Source: Chalciporus piperatus
Taxonomy: Eukaryota > Basidiomycota > Agaricomycetes > Boletales > Boletaceae
Length of the DNA: 57,689 nucleotides
NCBI GenBank assembly: GCA_038093975.1
Contig: JBBPTG010000155.1
Location: 1 to 57,689 of the forward strand
Direction of reading: 5' to 3'
Made by a program: the position numbers and the translations under genes. The notes under the pieces are model-generated. The model made no database searches and was not told where the DNA came from. It saw only the letters and a program-made list of their open reading frames with translations. Below, piece after piece: positions 10,122 to 20,831 of this stretch; the first letter of the stretch is position 1, and each line of letters starts with the position of its first letter.

Positions 10122-11974
10122 TCACGCCACTTCTTTCACGGTGCCCTTTGCATCGATCACCTTGAAGTCAGGCGCATAGTATGGGTGAGGGCTCAGTAAA
10201 GTTCCCAGACGTTGCAGAACCTCGACCTGGAATTCCTTAAGCGGAAATGCTTCACCGTCGACTGCCACCACGCCACTGCCAGCGAGGGGTTTGGCACGGT
10301 ATGCAGAAGCTTTGAAATAACGATTCTATGAACCAACATCAGCAGGCCATCTATCTGTTATAACTTATATACGTACAGAATCGAACCAATATGAGCGCCC
10401 AGTCTCGGCACCTTCCAATGAGTCGAACAAGAACTTGCGACTAACCTAGGATGTCTGCGTGAAACAAGGAACAGTTGACTTCTCGTGGATATACTCACGA
10501 TTTCTTGTATCGAAATGTCGATCAACCCGTCGTCCGGATGAGAAACAGGAAACTGCATCAGTGACCTGCAGAGCCATGTTGCGTGTTAGATGGTGAGAGG
10601 GGTGGAATACTCAAACATACCGAGCGGCGAAGGGACCCTTTCCAGCGGACATGTAAAGTATAGGTTTGTCAAATTTGATCCAATTCCCTTCGGAGATTGG
10701 CAAGCCAGGTTGTATCCCTTTCATTGCACTCATTCGACGAGCATTCAGAGCATCCACCATTCGTGTCTTGTCCTGCTCAACCACTTTCATAGAAAGTTCC
10801 AATTTGCATGTCTTACGTGCTAGAACTGATAGAACGAGCTCAGCAACACTGTTCACAGTAACCAAGCTTGCTTACCTCCATGAAGGAATCCCCAAATGAA
10901 TCGTAAGTCACCCATCCACCTAAGGTGTACTGTTTCGATGTCAAGGTCAGCTATCAGGCCGACGCACTGTGACATGAACGATATCCGTCTTTGATCGCCT
11001 TGTGTAAAGGAAAATAAATCGACCTTCAGCGGTCGACCTGAAGACGCGATTCAGAAATAGTTGCTACATGTCGAAACTATCCACGACATACCTTTCAGAA
11101 CGTTGAGTGCAGCCGCGGCAGGATCCAGTCCATCATCGTAACCAAGGATGTTTAACGAGAGTCCGTTTCCGGAACCCGCAGGAATTGGAGCTATGGGAAT
11201 ACAAAAAGCTCTCTCGGGAGTCGCATGTTTGGCGAATCCATTCATGACCTCGTGTATAACACCGTCTCCCGAAACAATGACCAACGCGTCGTAAATGAGA
11301 TCCATATTCTGTGCGATTTCGACGGCATGGCCAGCTCTTGTGATATCTACGACGGGAGTCAACACATGTGGCCAGGGTAATGCACAGGACTAACACGTTA
11401 TATCGAGCGTACAGCCCCCCGCACGTAGTATCGGCTCCACCTTGTTAATGAAGATTTGGCGCGCTTTCCCCTGTGGATCATGAGTTGCAATGAAAGTGAA
11501 TCATTCGACAGAAAATACGTACGGGGCCGCTATGAGGACTAAGGATCACTTTCAGGCTTTTTGGAGGATTACCGCCTTCGTTGAGAAGATCAGCACTACA
11601 TATGCAAAGTAGACCAGTTCAGTCATCCGCACACCTTGGTATGCAGCTTGGGTAATCGAATTGCACCATTCCCCGGCCAAAAGAGTATCTTTATCCGTCA
11701 CATCACCCCGTACCTGCGTCATGCAGAACTGCTGCTGCTTCCTCTTTCGTATCAAGTAGAACACCTCCACGGTGCACCCGGAGAAGGTGGCGGCGACGAT
11801 ATTTCGAATAGGGATTTCAGACTGGCTTGGTTTAGTTGAAGAGAAGAGCGGTGATTGTCGTTTAGAGGTACTAGCGGTTGACGACCCGCATTTGATAGTA
11901 AGTGACCTTTCGGTGAAGCTCAGCGTAGTGACTACACCATTGCTTGGTTTGAGAATGAGCTCTCGGGTGGACAT
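10122..11974 (-). CDS. LCB4: Sphingoid long-chain base kinase (sphingosine kinase family)
   Basis: Nine exons fit GT-AG rules: 11974-11635, 11575-11523, 11470-11413, 11346-11092, 11037-10876, 10819-10621, 10565-10499, 10445-10377 and 10325-10122, giving 468 residues. The DAGK-type catalytic core is clear: LSPHSGP with GKARQIF (glycine-rich nucleotide-binding start), VIVSGDGVIHEVMNGF, and PIPAGSGNGLSLNILG. Later come KVDLFSFTQG, LRWMGDLRFIWGFLHG and a conserved C-terminal VAVDGEAFPLKEFQVEV. The enzyme phosphorylates sphingoid bases to their 1-phosphates at membranes. The exon 3/4 junction is the least certain: donor GTACGC at 11412 is used here, but a downstream GT would give a slightly different joint. 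The gene looks intact. A decayed partial copy lies 3 kb away at 7130-7670. Confidence 0.92.
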
Positions 11975-12237
11975 CTTTTCCTGGGTCTCTCGGGATCGAA
12001 TGCACGAGAAATACCCATATTAGTATTGAGAAAACTTGAATTGGCATTCCCTGTAGTCCGACCCTGTAACCAACCTGTAACGTAACATTGGAGATAGTCT
12101 CGACCCCAGCCGTTTCTGCCCGGATCTCCGGACGATCTAGGAAGCGGAAGGTTCGGGTGTCATTTGGTTCGAGACTACATTGATGATGCATGATGGCCCA
12201 TGGGAGAGACTGTCTCTTTGACGCTGGTGTCTAATTG

Positions 12238-12441
12238 TGTAACCTCAGACTACCGAAGCAGTAATGAAGTCCCACGAAGAATCAAACAAGAGAACAGACG
12301 GGTGTAAGTCCTACTGGATTGACTGAGGAGAAGAAGTTACAGGCGGGTCCTTATATACGACGAGTAGATGTGATGAGTAAGATAAGACCTCGTAAGCTGA
12401 CAGCTAAGACTCGGGCGGCCGCGTGACTCCCAACTGTTACA
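12238..12441 (-). repeat. 3' LTR (204 bp)
   Basis: It begins TGTAAC and ends GTTACA, a perfect 6-bp inverted terminal match. It lies 264 bases upstream of the sphingoid-base kinase start codon and points away from it, so it may affect that promoter. It contains a TATATAAG box on the minus strand near 12350. Confidence 0.95.
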
Positions 12442-12452
12442 TCCCCCCCTCC
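12442..12452 (-). other. Polypurine tract next to the 3' LTR
   Basis: On the minus strand GGAGGGGGGGAT directly abuts the 3' LTR. This is the expected position of the plus-strand DNA primer site. Confidence 0.8.
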
Positions 12453-12471
12453 AGCGAGCTCCCTCGCTCGC

Positions 12472-15400
12472 TCAGTTCATAGCGTTCTCGACGTCTCCTG
12501 CTCCTCCATTTTGGGCCAGTCCTTCCGTGCCGAAGTCGACGAGCTCGAACGATCCGACATCAACGGCGTCATCTGTGCCTGTAGCTGGGGCGTCGTGGCC
12601 AACAGTATTCTCGGTCGCGTCTAATCCGAGATCTTCGGCTGTGACCAGCGGCGCCGAGTCTTCGATGAAGGAGTCACCAGGTACAGGTGGAGGGAGGATA
12701 GTGGGCTCAGGAGCTCCACTGAGGAACTGGGCTAAGTCGCCGAACTCGGATAGAGTGTCATGCGACATTGAAGAGTGGATAGATGGAGTATGAGGAGCAA
12801 TGTCGAAGGTTTGGGTAGAGCCGGCGGTAATTGCCGAGGTGAGGTTGTTCGCCGACTGAGTCGAAGTAGCCGGCCGGCTGCCTTTACTAATGGAATTGTT
12901 GGTCCTCGAAGCGGATGGCTGGTGCGAGGTGCTCGCACGGCTAACGGTCCTCGCCGCGTCGTCTTCGCCCTCGTACTCATCAATCGCCATGTCCCAGTCT
13001 CCACCGTCGTACTCGGTAGCTTCTCCCATTCGCCTCTCGTCGTGGTGAGCGAGCCGCTGTGGGTCTTCTTCGGCCTCTCTCCTGTGGTTTCGTCCACCAC
13101 GACCTCGTCGTCTCTGACCGCCTCCAGGTTTCCTTTCTCCCCTCTCATTACCCAACTCCCATCCTCTCGCTTTCATCGCCCTTTGTTCCGCCTTCGCTTC
13201 TTCTCGCTGGAGCCTCTGTCGGTCCCAGCGGATCTGTTGCATAGCGAAGTGGTTACCAAGGTCGTTCACCATGCGTTGTTCGCGAGTCGTCGACGATGCG
13301 TCGGGGATCCGATCCCAGAATACGGACGGCGTCGGCTCTCCGTAGTCCTCGCTGAACAGGCTACGCCCATTATGATCGGTTGTGGAGAAACGATAGATGG
13401 GGTGGTCCTCGTCATTGAACGCTAGGGCGATGGTAAGGTAGCCCAGAGGTTCGACGGGAAGGGGCTGGGAGCGCGCGCGGTTTCGGATCGCAGCGCTGTG
13501 TTCCAAGCATTTTATCAGCTGATCTTTAGTGATGTATACCTTCGAGCTGGTGAAGGCATCGTCATAGACGACGAAGTCCTCTCCCACTCGGGTAAAGTGC
13601 CTCAAGCGGTGTCGAGGAGCGGTCTGAGCGGGATACGTATGTCCACGCAGACGAGGATTAGGGCGAGCCATTGGAAAGGTAGTAGGTTTCGAGTCGCACG
13701 GGGTGGCACGATGGGGGTTGGAGTGGAATCGACATGCCCCATTATATACCTGTGGATCGTCAGTCGGCGGGCGGCCTGAGCCCCGTGGTAAGTCCTCGAT
13801 CCGTTTCACCTCGAGGAGTTCCAAATATGTGGCTAAACAGTCTAATGTCTCAATTTGATATAGAGGCAGCCAGGTTTCGTCCCCCGAGGTCCATTTTACC
13901 TGGAACAAGGCGTCAACGCCCGTCCCTTCGTGCGTCACTATGCGTTCGATCGCCCATTCTGGTCCCATTTCACCAAAGTCGGCGACCTGATCCTCGAGTC
14001 TCCCCGGGAATAGTCGATCATCACTTGGATCGTGAATTCTCAACAAAGAGGAGTGAAACACGGGATGAATTCCTCGCTGTTTCATCCTCGCAGGTAAGTC
14101 TAACCTAAACGAGTTGTTCTTGAAGTCCTCAATAATCTTATAGGGACCAATATACTTCGGGATTAGTTTGCGGGCTAGTCCCTTAGGCAGTGACAGGTTC
14201 TTTGTCGAGACATATGCGAGATCTCCCGATCGAAAAGGGCTCGCTTGTCGCTTCTTATTAGCGTTTCGGGTTTGTTTCACCCGAGCCTCGAGTATGGCGT
14301 CATGTGCTGACATTACAGCCTGTTTCATGCGTTGAGCAAACGCACGCACACTCGGGTATTCGGTGGCCACGGCGTCGTTCCATACGAACGTCCTTGGTTG
14401 ACGCCCCGTGTTCAGGAAGAAGGGTGAGTACCCAGTCGATTCGGATCGTGCGATGTTAATCGCGAACTCAATAGCGGGCAGACGGCTTACCCAATCTCGC
14501 TGTGTGGGTCCGATACAGGCGCGGAGCATCTGACCAACTGTACGGTTGGCTCTCTCTGTGGATCCGTCTGACTGTGGGTGGTACGCGCTCGACATCCGGG
14601 CTGTCGTCCCAACTAGCTTACTCAAGTGAGTCCAGAAAGTGCTGGTGAACAGAACATCCCGATCGCTGACAATATTGGTTGGCAGGCCATGATGCTTGTA
14701 GATTTCGGCAAACACAAGCTCGGCGACTTCCCGGGCCGAGTAGTTGATCCGGCTAGGCACGATATGAACCATGCCTGTCAAGAGATCGATTACCACAGTG
14801 ATGGAGTCAAACTCGCCATCTCTATTTTTCGATAATGGAAGCGGTCCGACGAAATCGATACCAATCGATTCCCAAGGTCGCGTTGGGACCGCGAGCGGGT
14901 TCAGCAGTCCATAAGGCTTCTGGTTTGATGGTTTACTTCGCTTACATGTCTGACATGTTTCACAGTATCGTTGCACATCCCTGACCATATCTTTCCACCA
15001 GACAGAGTCTCGAAGGTAAGCGAGCGTTCGAGCGGTGCCTAGATGGGCCAAGACAGAATGTGCCTGGGAGATTAAGAGCTCCCGGGCCTTTCGTCCATCA
15101 ATGGTGACGTCAGGTACGCACACCACGGTTCGTCCTCCTGTCCGAAGGCTAACGTATCCGTCTCGATAATCGAAGTTTCGGTACTGAATAGGATCCTCAA
15201 TGATGACACGGAAGAAACCGTCCTCGCTGTAGCGTCCCTTCACCTTCCCTAGGACGTTGTCCTGGTCAAGAAACTTAAGCGGTATGTCAACGGCCTCGTC
15301 CACTCCTTCTGATGGAACATTCTGGGTAAGAGCAGGTGTTTTGTCCACTACTCCCCCCTCCGTTCGTTCGCGTGGGCCGCGCAGAACGAACTGATTACGC

Positions 15401-18400
15401 ATTCTCCTGGCGAACTCGGCGCTGGTCTCTGCTCTCCCCGTCTCAGCGGGGGGCACCGGGCCCCTCTTCGCCCGTTTAATTACCGGCGCCGCCCTCGTAG
15501 GTGGGTCCACAGCTGTGGGCTCCCGCACAGACAGTTTCGTGGTTCGCTTCGGCATTGGCGCTGTTGCGGCGTCAATGGGCTTTGCCACCACTTTTGCCGC
15601 TACACGCGTACTTCGTCGTAACCCGAAGGCTTTGCCCTCTTCGCCGACCAACACCGGCATGGTCATCAAGCTCCCCAGGAGCGGGCTAACGCCTTCCTCC
15701 GCCAGCTGGACGTACTCAGTGGGTGACCGAACGGTTCCCTTGGCGTCATTAGAATACAGCCGCGATAATCCATCCGGCAGGATGTTCTCTACCCCTGGTA
15801 AGTAGCGAATTTCGAAGTCGAATTCCCCGATCTTCTCGATCCACCGGGCCTGACGGCCTGACAAGTTCTTTTGGTTGTACAGGTGTATGAGTCCCTTGTG
15901 GTCTGTCAGCCAAGTAAAGTGCGCTCCCTGGAGGATGTCCCGATGCCGGAGCATCCCCTCTACCCCTGCTAGCATTTCCTGCTCATGCACGGGGTAGTTC
16001 TGCTGAGTGGTATTCAATTTCGCGCTGAAGAACGCCGCGATCTTGGCGGTTTTCCAGTCTGCTCCTTGAGCCACTACAGCAGCAATCCCATTGAAGCAGG
16101 CGTCGGTCATCAGCCAAATGGGAGGCGCATCCTTCCCATAGTTCACAGGCACTCTACTGTGAGCCGCACATTCTTGCGCATATTGTTTAACCTGCTCAAA
16201 CGCACGCTGTTCAGTGTCTGTCCACCGGAACGGCGTTGCGTCGCCAGTCACAGACGACAGAACCCCCAAGGGCACTCTCACTCGATAGATGTCATCCGCC
16301 AGGTAACCAGCGCATCCGATGAACCCACGCAGCAAGTCGCGGTTCGTCGGAACCTTCCAGTTCACCACTCGGTCCACTTTGTCAGGATCCATCCGAATTC
16401 CAGAGTCGTCGATGATTCGCCCCAACACCTTCATTTCTTTGCAGAGGAATCGAAGCTTATTCTCGCTCAGGTAAAGTTTTTCTCGTTTTAATATCTCCAT
16501 AACGATTTTGACATGCTCGACATGCTCGTCGAGCGTCTTCGAGTAGACAACGATGTCGTCTAGGTAGACGTCCATCCACCGCCCGATGTATTCCCCGAAT
16601 AGGTGGTTCATCAAAGCCTGATACGTAGACGGAGCATTACAATCTCCAATCTGAATCACCGTGCTCAATAGGTTTCCGTCCGGCGTGGTAACCGCGGTAC
16701 GATTGACATGTTCGGGAATGATACGGATCTGCTCGTACGCATCCTGTCCATCAATAATGGATCGATATTTCCCGGTGCACACACGGCGCAGGATTCCATC
16801 GATGTCAGGTAAGGGCGCAGACAATTTCTGAGTGTTTTTGTTACGCTCACGAAGGTCTACGACCGTTCTCAGCTTGTCGGTTCCTGGCTTCTTGATGAGT
16901 AGCATGGGCACTGTGTTCCCAATACTCGTCACCTTCCATCGTCCCGACGCTAAGTAGTCTTTTCGTTTATCTACCCACTGAGGTCTGAGCGCCTCTGGAC
17001 AGCGACAGGGTCTCCAGGGGTAAATCTTGGTCTCGTCGATGAGAGGGATGATATGGTTAATGGCTCGTAAGGGAGGTAAACCTGTCTCACTCGCTTTTGC
17101 GCAGAGCGGTTTCGCTAAGTCATACAGCTTTTTCCGTGCTTCATTGATGCGATCATCGAGTAAGTCAGCTGCTCGTGATTCGAGGACTTGAATCTGAGAC
17201 CCCTTCAGGGGTAACGGTTCGTTGCTCCCCACCACCACACTAACATCATTGAATCCGACATTAACACGATGCTGGAAGAAGAACGGAGTCCCCAGAATGA
17301 GGTCATAATTCTGTAAGTTAATGATATCAAAGTATCGTTCAGTGTTGATTCCTTGATACTCCAGTCTCACTTTAGAGCCATAGTTCACTTTCGACTTAGA
17401 CCCCTGTACCGCCAGCTGGACGGTGAGTGGTTTGGTCAAGGTCAATCGTTTAGCTTCGACTTGTTCAGCCAATGTTGAAGACATGAAATCGGCGAGCGAT
17501 CCAGTGTCAAGCAGCGCTCTAGCTGGACGGCCATTCACCCTAACCATAACGACAATAGGCTTAGGAATCAAGCGCTTAAAGTCGCGAGTCATCGACGAGT
17601 TTCGTTCGATGGCGGGATAGGTCCCTTGCGGCACCTGTATTCCATTCAGCTGGACTGGTAAGACAGGGGTGTTATGGCTCGTTCTCGTGGGCGGTCTATG
17701 CTCATAGAACCAGCGGGGAACTAGGAGGTCAGTGCTTTGCTCCAAGAGCTCCCGTCTCAGCGCTAAGTCCCGCCGGATAGCTGTCACCCGATACCAGTTT
17801 ACCAAGTCAAGCCTCTGGGTTAAAGCTAATTCGAGGGGCAATTCACACGACAGGTGTGTCCATTCGTCGCGGATGTGGAACCAGTATTTGTTCCCTTCTT
17901 CCACCGTGAAGCAGTCAAAGCGCGGTGCTCGATCGCTACTGATGACCCATTCAGGGTCGTAGGCATCCATCAAAACTCGTCCAATCCGCTGAGCGACAGG
18001 CGCCGCCATTGGATAGTCTCGATGTCTAGGTCGTCGTTCGGCATTGGTCCCATATCCTTTGATAACCATTTGCTTAGCGTACCAATCGCCGATGCGAAAG
18101 TCCCGGTTCAGCAACAGTCGTGTCTCTATAAGGGTTTCCCACTCTTGGATTACCCCCCTCGTGCTATCGCTGACAACATGGTGAGTGGGTGATGTCCGAC
18201 TAACCGTGAATCGGTCACGATAGTACACTCCAGGATTAGAAGCATCGTCGCCCGGAAACGGCGCGGTCTTCCACAGAACCTTGCAAGCCCGCAGCCCCAA
18301 CGGTTCTCCAATCCGTCCTGGTTCAGTAATGTACTCCGGCCGTTCTGCGTCATCCTCAAAACGCACTGATCCTAAGGTCAGGGTATCAATCGACTCGGTA

Positions 18401-20655
18401 GCAGCTGCTAACGCTTCAAGCGCAGCGGTATTGTCTCCCACCGATACGCTGAAGGCCGCTACTCCAGGAGGCCGTGAGCTCGATCCCCCTGTCACAGTCC
18501 TCCCCTTAGGACAAGCGTTGGATAGGTGTCCTGGCTCTGCACACTTGAAACACAGGCGTTCGGCCACTCGTCGATCGTGCTCTTCCTTGCTTAACGCGAA
18601 CTGATCACTAACTCGAGTCCCAGGTTTCGCTCCTCGCGTATGGTTCGCGCCGCTTGGTCGGCCGTCATTCCGACGTCCCCTAAACCCCCCTCGCACTGAG
18701 CGTTGCCCCCGCTGTGGAGCTCGTGCATTATGGTTGGATGACTCTCTGTTAGGAGGAGCTGCTGGCATGGCAGGTCCAGCTAAGGCGGGTTTTCCCCCTT
18801 GGCGATTCCTCAGCTTCTCCCTGCGTTCGCCTCGTCCAGACGCTACTGAGTGAGCGATCTCGATTACTTCGGCAGCAGCTATTACCTCACGCAAAGTAGA
18901 TTTCTCTGGGTTAAGTCTATCCTTCCACAACTCGCTCTGGATATAGGTCGCGAATCCAAACCAAAGTTTCATGACTTGGTCTCGCTCGTGTACATCACCG
19001 ATCAGGTTCCACAGCTCGGTGAGGTGGGAGACATATTCGCGAACTGTTCGTTCGTTCTGAAAGGTACGTCGCAGCGTTTCGCGCTGCTTAGTTCTAAAAT
19101 CAATTGGAAAGCAATGATTAAACATCTGAAGGAAGAAGTCCTTCAGACGCCAGGTATAGGGATTCCCCGCCACTTCCTGGATATAGAATTCGTGCGCCTT
19201 GTCGGACAACGAATGAGACAACACGAAGACCTGGTCCCGCTTTCTGACCTGCCCAGTCTTGACATAGGCGGTCCCCTCTGTCACGAAGCGGTGAAACGCT
19301 CGAGAATCAGGCGCGCCATTGTACTTGTTGGGCGGAATGGGCTTCAACTTCCCATAGCCTGCAGCCATCGATTTTTTGCGATGGGCCTGTTTCCGATGCC
19401 CTGAACCGTTGCGCTTACGCCGTTTATCAGATCGATGTCCCCTCCTACGACGCGCGTCGCCTGAAGAACTAGACGAACTCGATGATTCCGATGATGAACT
19501 GTCCTCGCTAGAGGTAGTGGTAGACTCTTCCGAGTCACTACTATCATCGCTGGATTCTGAGGAGTCAGACGGTTCGTCTCGATGGCTCACTCTTCGGCTT
19601 GAATAGCTCCGGTTCGGTATGGTTTGCGGAATCTGACCCAGTGCTCGCCCAAGGTAGCTTCCGGGCGCTATTTGCTGTGAGGGCTCAATTACCCTAACTG
19701 TAGATGTCCTTGGTTTCCTTTTCTTGGAGTCCAAAGCATTACTGATCAACTTCTTGATAGGATTTGGGGTGCTAGCCTCGAGCGGCTGGCGCCCTCGCAG
19801 GGTTCCGTTATTCGTGTCAGAGTGTCGTCCTCTGGACCCCCGCCGTTTGCTCTTCTTACGAGATTTCTCTCGCCTGGGCTCAGGCGGCGAGTACGATCCG
19901 TCGTCGGTATCAGACGACTCGGGATGTACATTGGCAAGCGCGGATCGAGAAGGTCCCGCCTGGGCATTCGCATTTTCGTGTTGTGCCCAGTACACCAGCT
20001 CAGCTCGCTGACGATCGATATCGACGTCATCTGGCTCAACACTGAGTTGGCCCCAGTTCCTGGGGTCAATTCCCTTTCCTTTGTCGACGATCTCGTCGTC
20101 AGGCACTGAGGTGCTGTCGCTTGCATCATCGCGAGCGGTTGCCTCGGCATGGCTACGCTTAGCCATCCGGCGTTGGTCATTGATACTTAGGCTTCGTTCA
20201 GCCATGCGAACAGTCGACGCTGGCGACAGCGGGACTCGTTCGTGTTCAGAGATACTAGTGACAGTAGCGCGTTTCTTTCGGCGCTGTACGGTTGACCATT
20301 CTTCCTGCTCGTCTGCAGCAGGGCTCGTCTGGAAGCCTCCAGGTATCACTCGCGAAGAGGTAATGTAATTTGGTATATTCTGATCTACGGACACAGTTGA
20401 CAACGCAACAGGATCGCCCGGATCGTTCTCGCTTCCAGCCACCGATGGCGGTGGGGTCGGCGTTCTGGCGGCGACGACATCGCTGAATAAACGCGACGCG
20501 TCGGCCAGCCCTTCCCCGACTCGAGGACTGGGTAGTCCGAGTCCAGGAGGTGTGATAGGAAGGGGTGCCAAGGGAGAAGACTCACTATTAGCCCGACGTC
20601 TCGGGCGAGTAGCGATGTTGCGGGGAGCTGCGCTGCGTAGGTTGTACCTAGACAT
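12472..20655 (-). CDS. gag-pol: Gag-Pol polyprotein (2727 residues)
   Basis: One frame encodes everything. In order: a charged, Ser-rich N-terminus; a capsid-like gag region near residues 440-610; a CCHC knuckle CFKCAEPGHLSNACP at about 700; an aspartic protease with ALLDTGSLADF at about 1046; reverse transcriptase with VYLDDIVVYS at about 1360; RNase H with TDACFNG at about 1514 and TDHKGL at about 1583; integrase HHCC zinc site near 1868-1908; catalytic residues in GIDFVGPL (about 1933), SDRDVLF (about 1998) and DGSTERANRT (about 2031); and a chromodomain-like segment ending VKWTSGDETWLPL at about 2265. The last 400 residues are a hydrophilic extension of unknown role. No stop or frameshift occurs across 8.2 kb, so Gag and Pol are made as one fusion, with no frameshift to set their ratio. 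The start at 20655 (MSRYNLRS) is the first ATG, 176 bases after the 5' LTR. Confidence 0.96.
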   Translation of the reverse strand: MSRYNLRSAAPRNIATRPRRRANSESSPLAPLPITPPGLGLPSPRVGEGLADASRLFSDVVAARTPTPPPSVAGSENDPGDPVALSTVSVDQNIPNYITSSRVIPGGFQTSPAADEQEEWSTVQRRKKRATVTSISEHERVPLSPASTVRMAERSLSINDQRRMAKRSHAEATARDDASDSTSVPDDEIVDKGKGIDPRNWGQLSVEPDDVDIDRQRAELVYWAQHENANAQAGPSRSALANVHPESSDTDDGSYSPPEPRREKSRKKSKRRGSRGRHSDTNNGTLRGRQPLEASTPNPIKKLISNALDSKKRKPRTSTVRVIEPSQQIAPGSYLGRALGQIPQTIPNRSYSSRRVSHRDEPSDSSESSDDSSDSEESTTTSSEDSSSSESSSSSSSSGDARRRRGHRSDKRRKRNGSGHRKQAHRKKSMAAGYGKLKPIPPNKYNGAPDSRAFHRFVTEGTAYVKTGQVRKRDQVFVLSHSLSDKAHEFYIQEVAGNPYTWRLKDFFLQMFNHCFPIDFRTKQRETLRRTFQNERTVREYVSHLTELWNLIGDVHERDQVMKLWFGFATYIQSELWKDRLNPEKSTLREVIAAAEVIEIAHSVASGRGERREKLRNRQGGKPALAGPAMPAAPPNRESSNHNARAPQRGQRSVRGGFRGRRNDGRPSGANHTRGAKPGTRVSDQFALSKEEHDRRVAERLCFKCAEPGHLSNACPKGRTVTGGSSSRPPGVAAFSVSVGDNTAALEALAAATESIDTLTLGSVRFEDDAERPEYITEPGRIGEPLGLRACKVLWKTAPFPGDDASNPGVYYRDRFTVSRTSPTHHVVSDSTRGVIQEWETLIETRLLLNRDFRIGDWYAKQMVIKGYGTNAERRPRHRDYPMAAPVAQRIGRVLMDAYDPEWVISSDRAPRFDCFTVEEGNKYWFHIRDEWTHLSCELPLELALTQRLDLVNWYRVTAIRRDLALRRELLEQSTDLLVPRWFYEHRPPTRTSHNTPVLPVQLNGIQVPQGTYPAIERNSSMTRDFKRLIPKPIVVMVRVNGRPARALLDTGSLADFMSSTLAEQVEAKRLTLTKPLTVQLAVQGSKSKVNYGSKVRLEYQGINTERYFDIINLQNYDLILGTPFFFQHRVNVGFNDVSVVVGSNEPLPLKGSQIQVLESRAADLLDDRINEARKKLYDLAKPLCAKASETGLPPLRAINHIIPLIDETKIYPWRPCRCPEALRPQWVDKRKDYLASGRWKVTSIGNTVPMLLIKKPGTDKLRTVVDLRERNKNTQKLSAPLPDIDGILRRVCTGKYRSIIDGQDAYEQIRIIPEHVNRTAVTTPDGNLLSTVIQIGDCNAPSTYQALMNHLFGEYIGRWMDVYLDDIVVYSKTLDEHVEHVKIVMEILKREKLYLSENKLRFLCKEMKVLGRIIDDSGIRMDPDKVDRVVNWKVPTNRDLLRGFIGCAGYLADDIYRVRVPLGVLSSVTGDATPFRWTDTEQRAFEQVKQYAQECAAHSRVPVNYGKDAPPIWLMTDACFNGIAAVVAQGADWKTAKIAAFFSAKLNTTQQNYPVHEQEMLAGVEGMLRHRDILQGAHFTWLTDHKGLIHLYNQKNLSGRQARWIEKIGEFDFEIRYLPGVENILPDGLSRLYSNDAKGTVRSPTEYVQLAEEGVSPLLGSLMTMPVLVGEEGKAFGLRRSTRVAAKVVAKPIDAATAPMPKRTTKLSVREPTAVDPPTRAAPVIKRAKRGPVPPAETGRAETSAEFARRMRNQFVLRGPRERTEGGVVDKTPALTQNVPSEGVDEAVDIPLKFLDQDNVLGKVKGRYSEDGFFRVIIEDPIQYRNFDYRDGYVSLRTGGRTVVCVPDVTIDGRKARELLISQAHSVLAHLGTARTLAYLRDSVWWKDMVRDVQRYCETCQTCKRSKPSNQKPYGLLNPLAVPTRPWESIGIDFVGPLPLSKNRDGEFDSITVVIDLLTGMVHIVPSRINYSAREVAELVFAEIYKHHGLPTNIVSDRDVLFTSTFWTHLSKLVGTTARMSSAYHPQSDGSTERANRTVGQMLRACIGPTQRDWVSRLPAIEFAINIARSESTGYSPFFLNTGRQPRTFVWNDAVATEYPSVRAFAQRMKQAVMSAHDAILEARVKQTRNANKKRQASPFRSGDLAYVSTKNLSLPKGLARKLIPKYIGPYKIIEDFKNNSFRLDLPARMKQRGIHPVFHSSLLRIHDPSDDRLFPGRLEDQVADFGEMGPEWAIERIVTHEGTGVDALFQVKWTSGDETWLPLYQIETLDCLATYLELLEVKRIEDLPRGSGRPPTDDPQVYNGACRFHSNPHRATPCDSKPTTFPMARPNPRLRGHTYPAQTAPRHRLRHFTRVGEDFVVYDDAFTSSKVYITKDQLIKCLEHSAAIRNRARSQPLPVEPLGYLTIALAFNDEDHPIYRFSTTDHNGRSLFSEDYGEPTPSVFWDRIPDASSTTREQRMVNDLGNHFAMQQIRWDRQRLQREEAKAEQRAMKARGWELGNERGERKPGGGQRRRGRGGRNHRREAEEDPQRLAHHDERRMGEATEYDGGDWDMAIDEYEGEDDAARTVSRASTSHQPSASRTNNSISKGSRPATSTQSANNLTSAITAGSTQTFDIAPHTPSIHSSMSHDTLSEFGDLAQFLSGAPEPTILPPPVPGDSFIEDSAPLVTAEDLGLDATENTVGHDAPATGTDDAVDVGSFELVDFGTEGLAQNGGAGDVENAMN

Positions 20656-20831
20656 GTCGAAGATCGGTTTTTTAGTTTGGATAGTAGATAAAGTTGATTG
20701 CTGATGTTGTTGATACGATGGGTGTCGAAGGGTCGATTGACGGTCCGGGAGGGCCTATCCCGTTAGGTCAAATCGATTATCGACGAAAAGATAAAGAAGT
20801 AAAGATAAGGTACTTGGTACCGTCAAAAAGA

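Noticed and set aside
18850..19404. 184-residue plus-strand frame
   Set aside because: It lies antisense inside the Gag-Pol frame of the retrotransposon, and its codon use mirrors that gene. The same applies to 12775-13425, 15985-16491 and other antisense frames there.
12472..20655. Host gene with domesticated retroelement domains
   Set aside because: LTRs, polypurine tract and all retroelement domains are present in order, so it is simply a retrotransposon.
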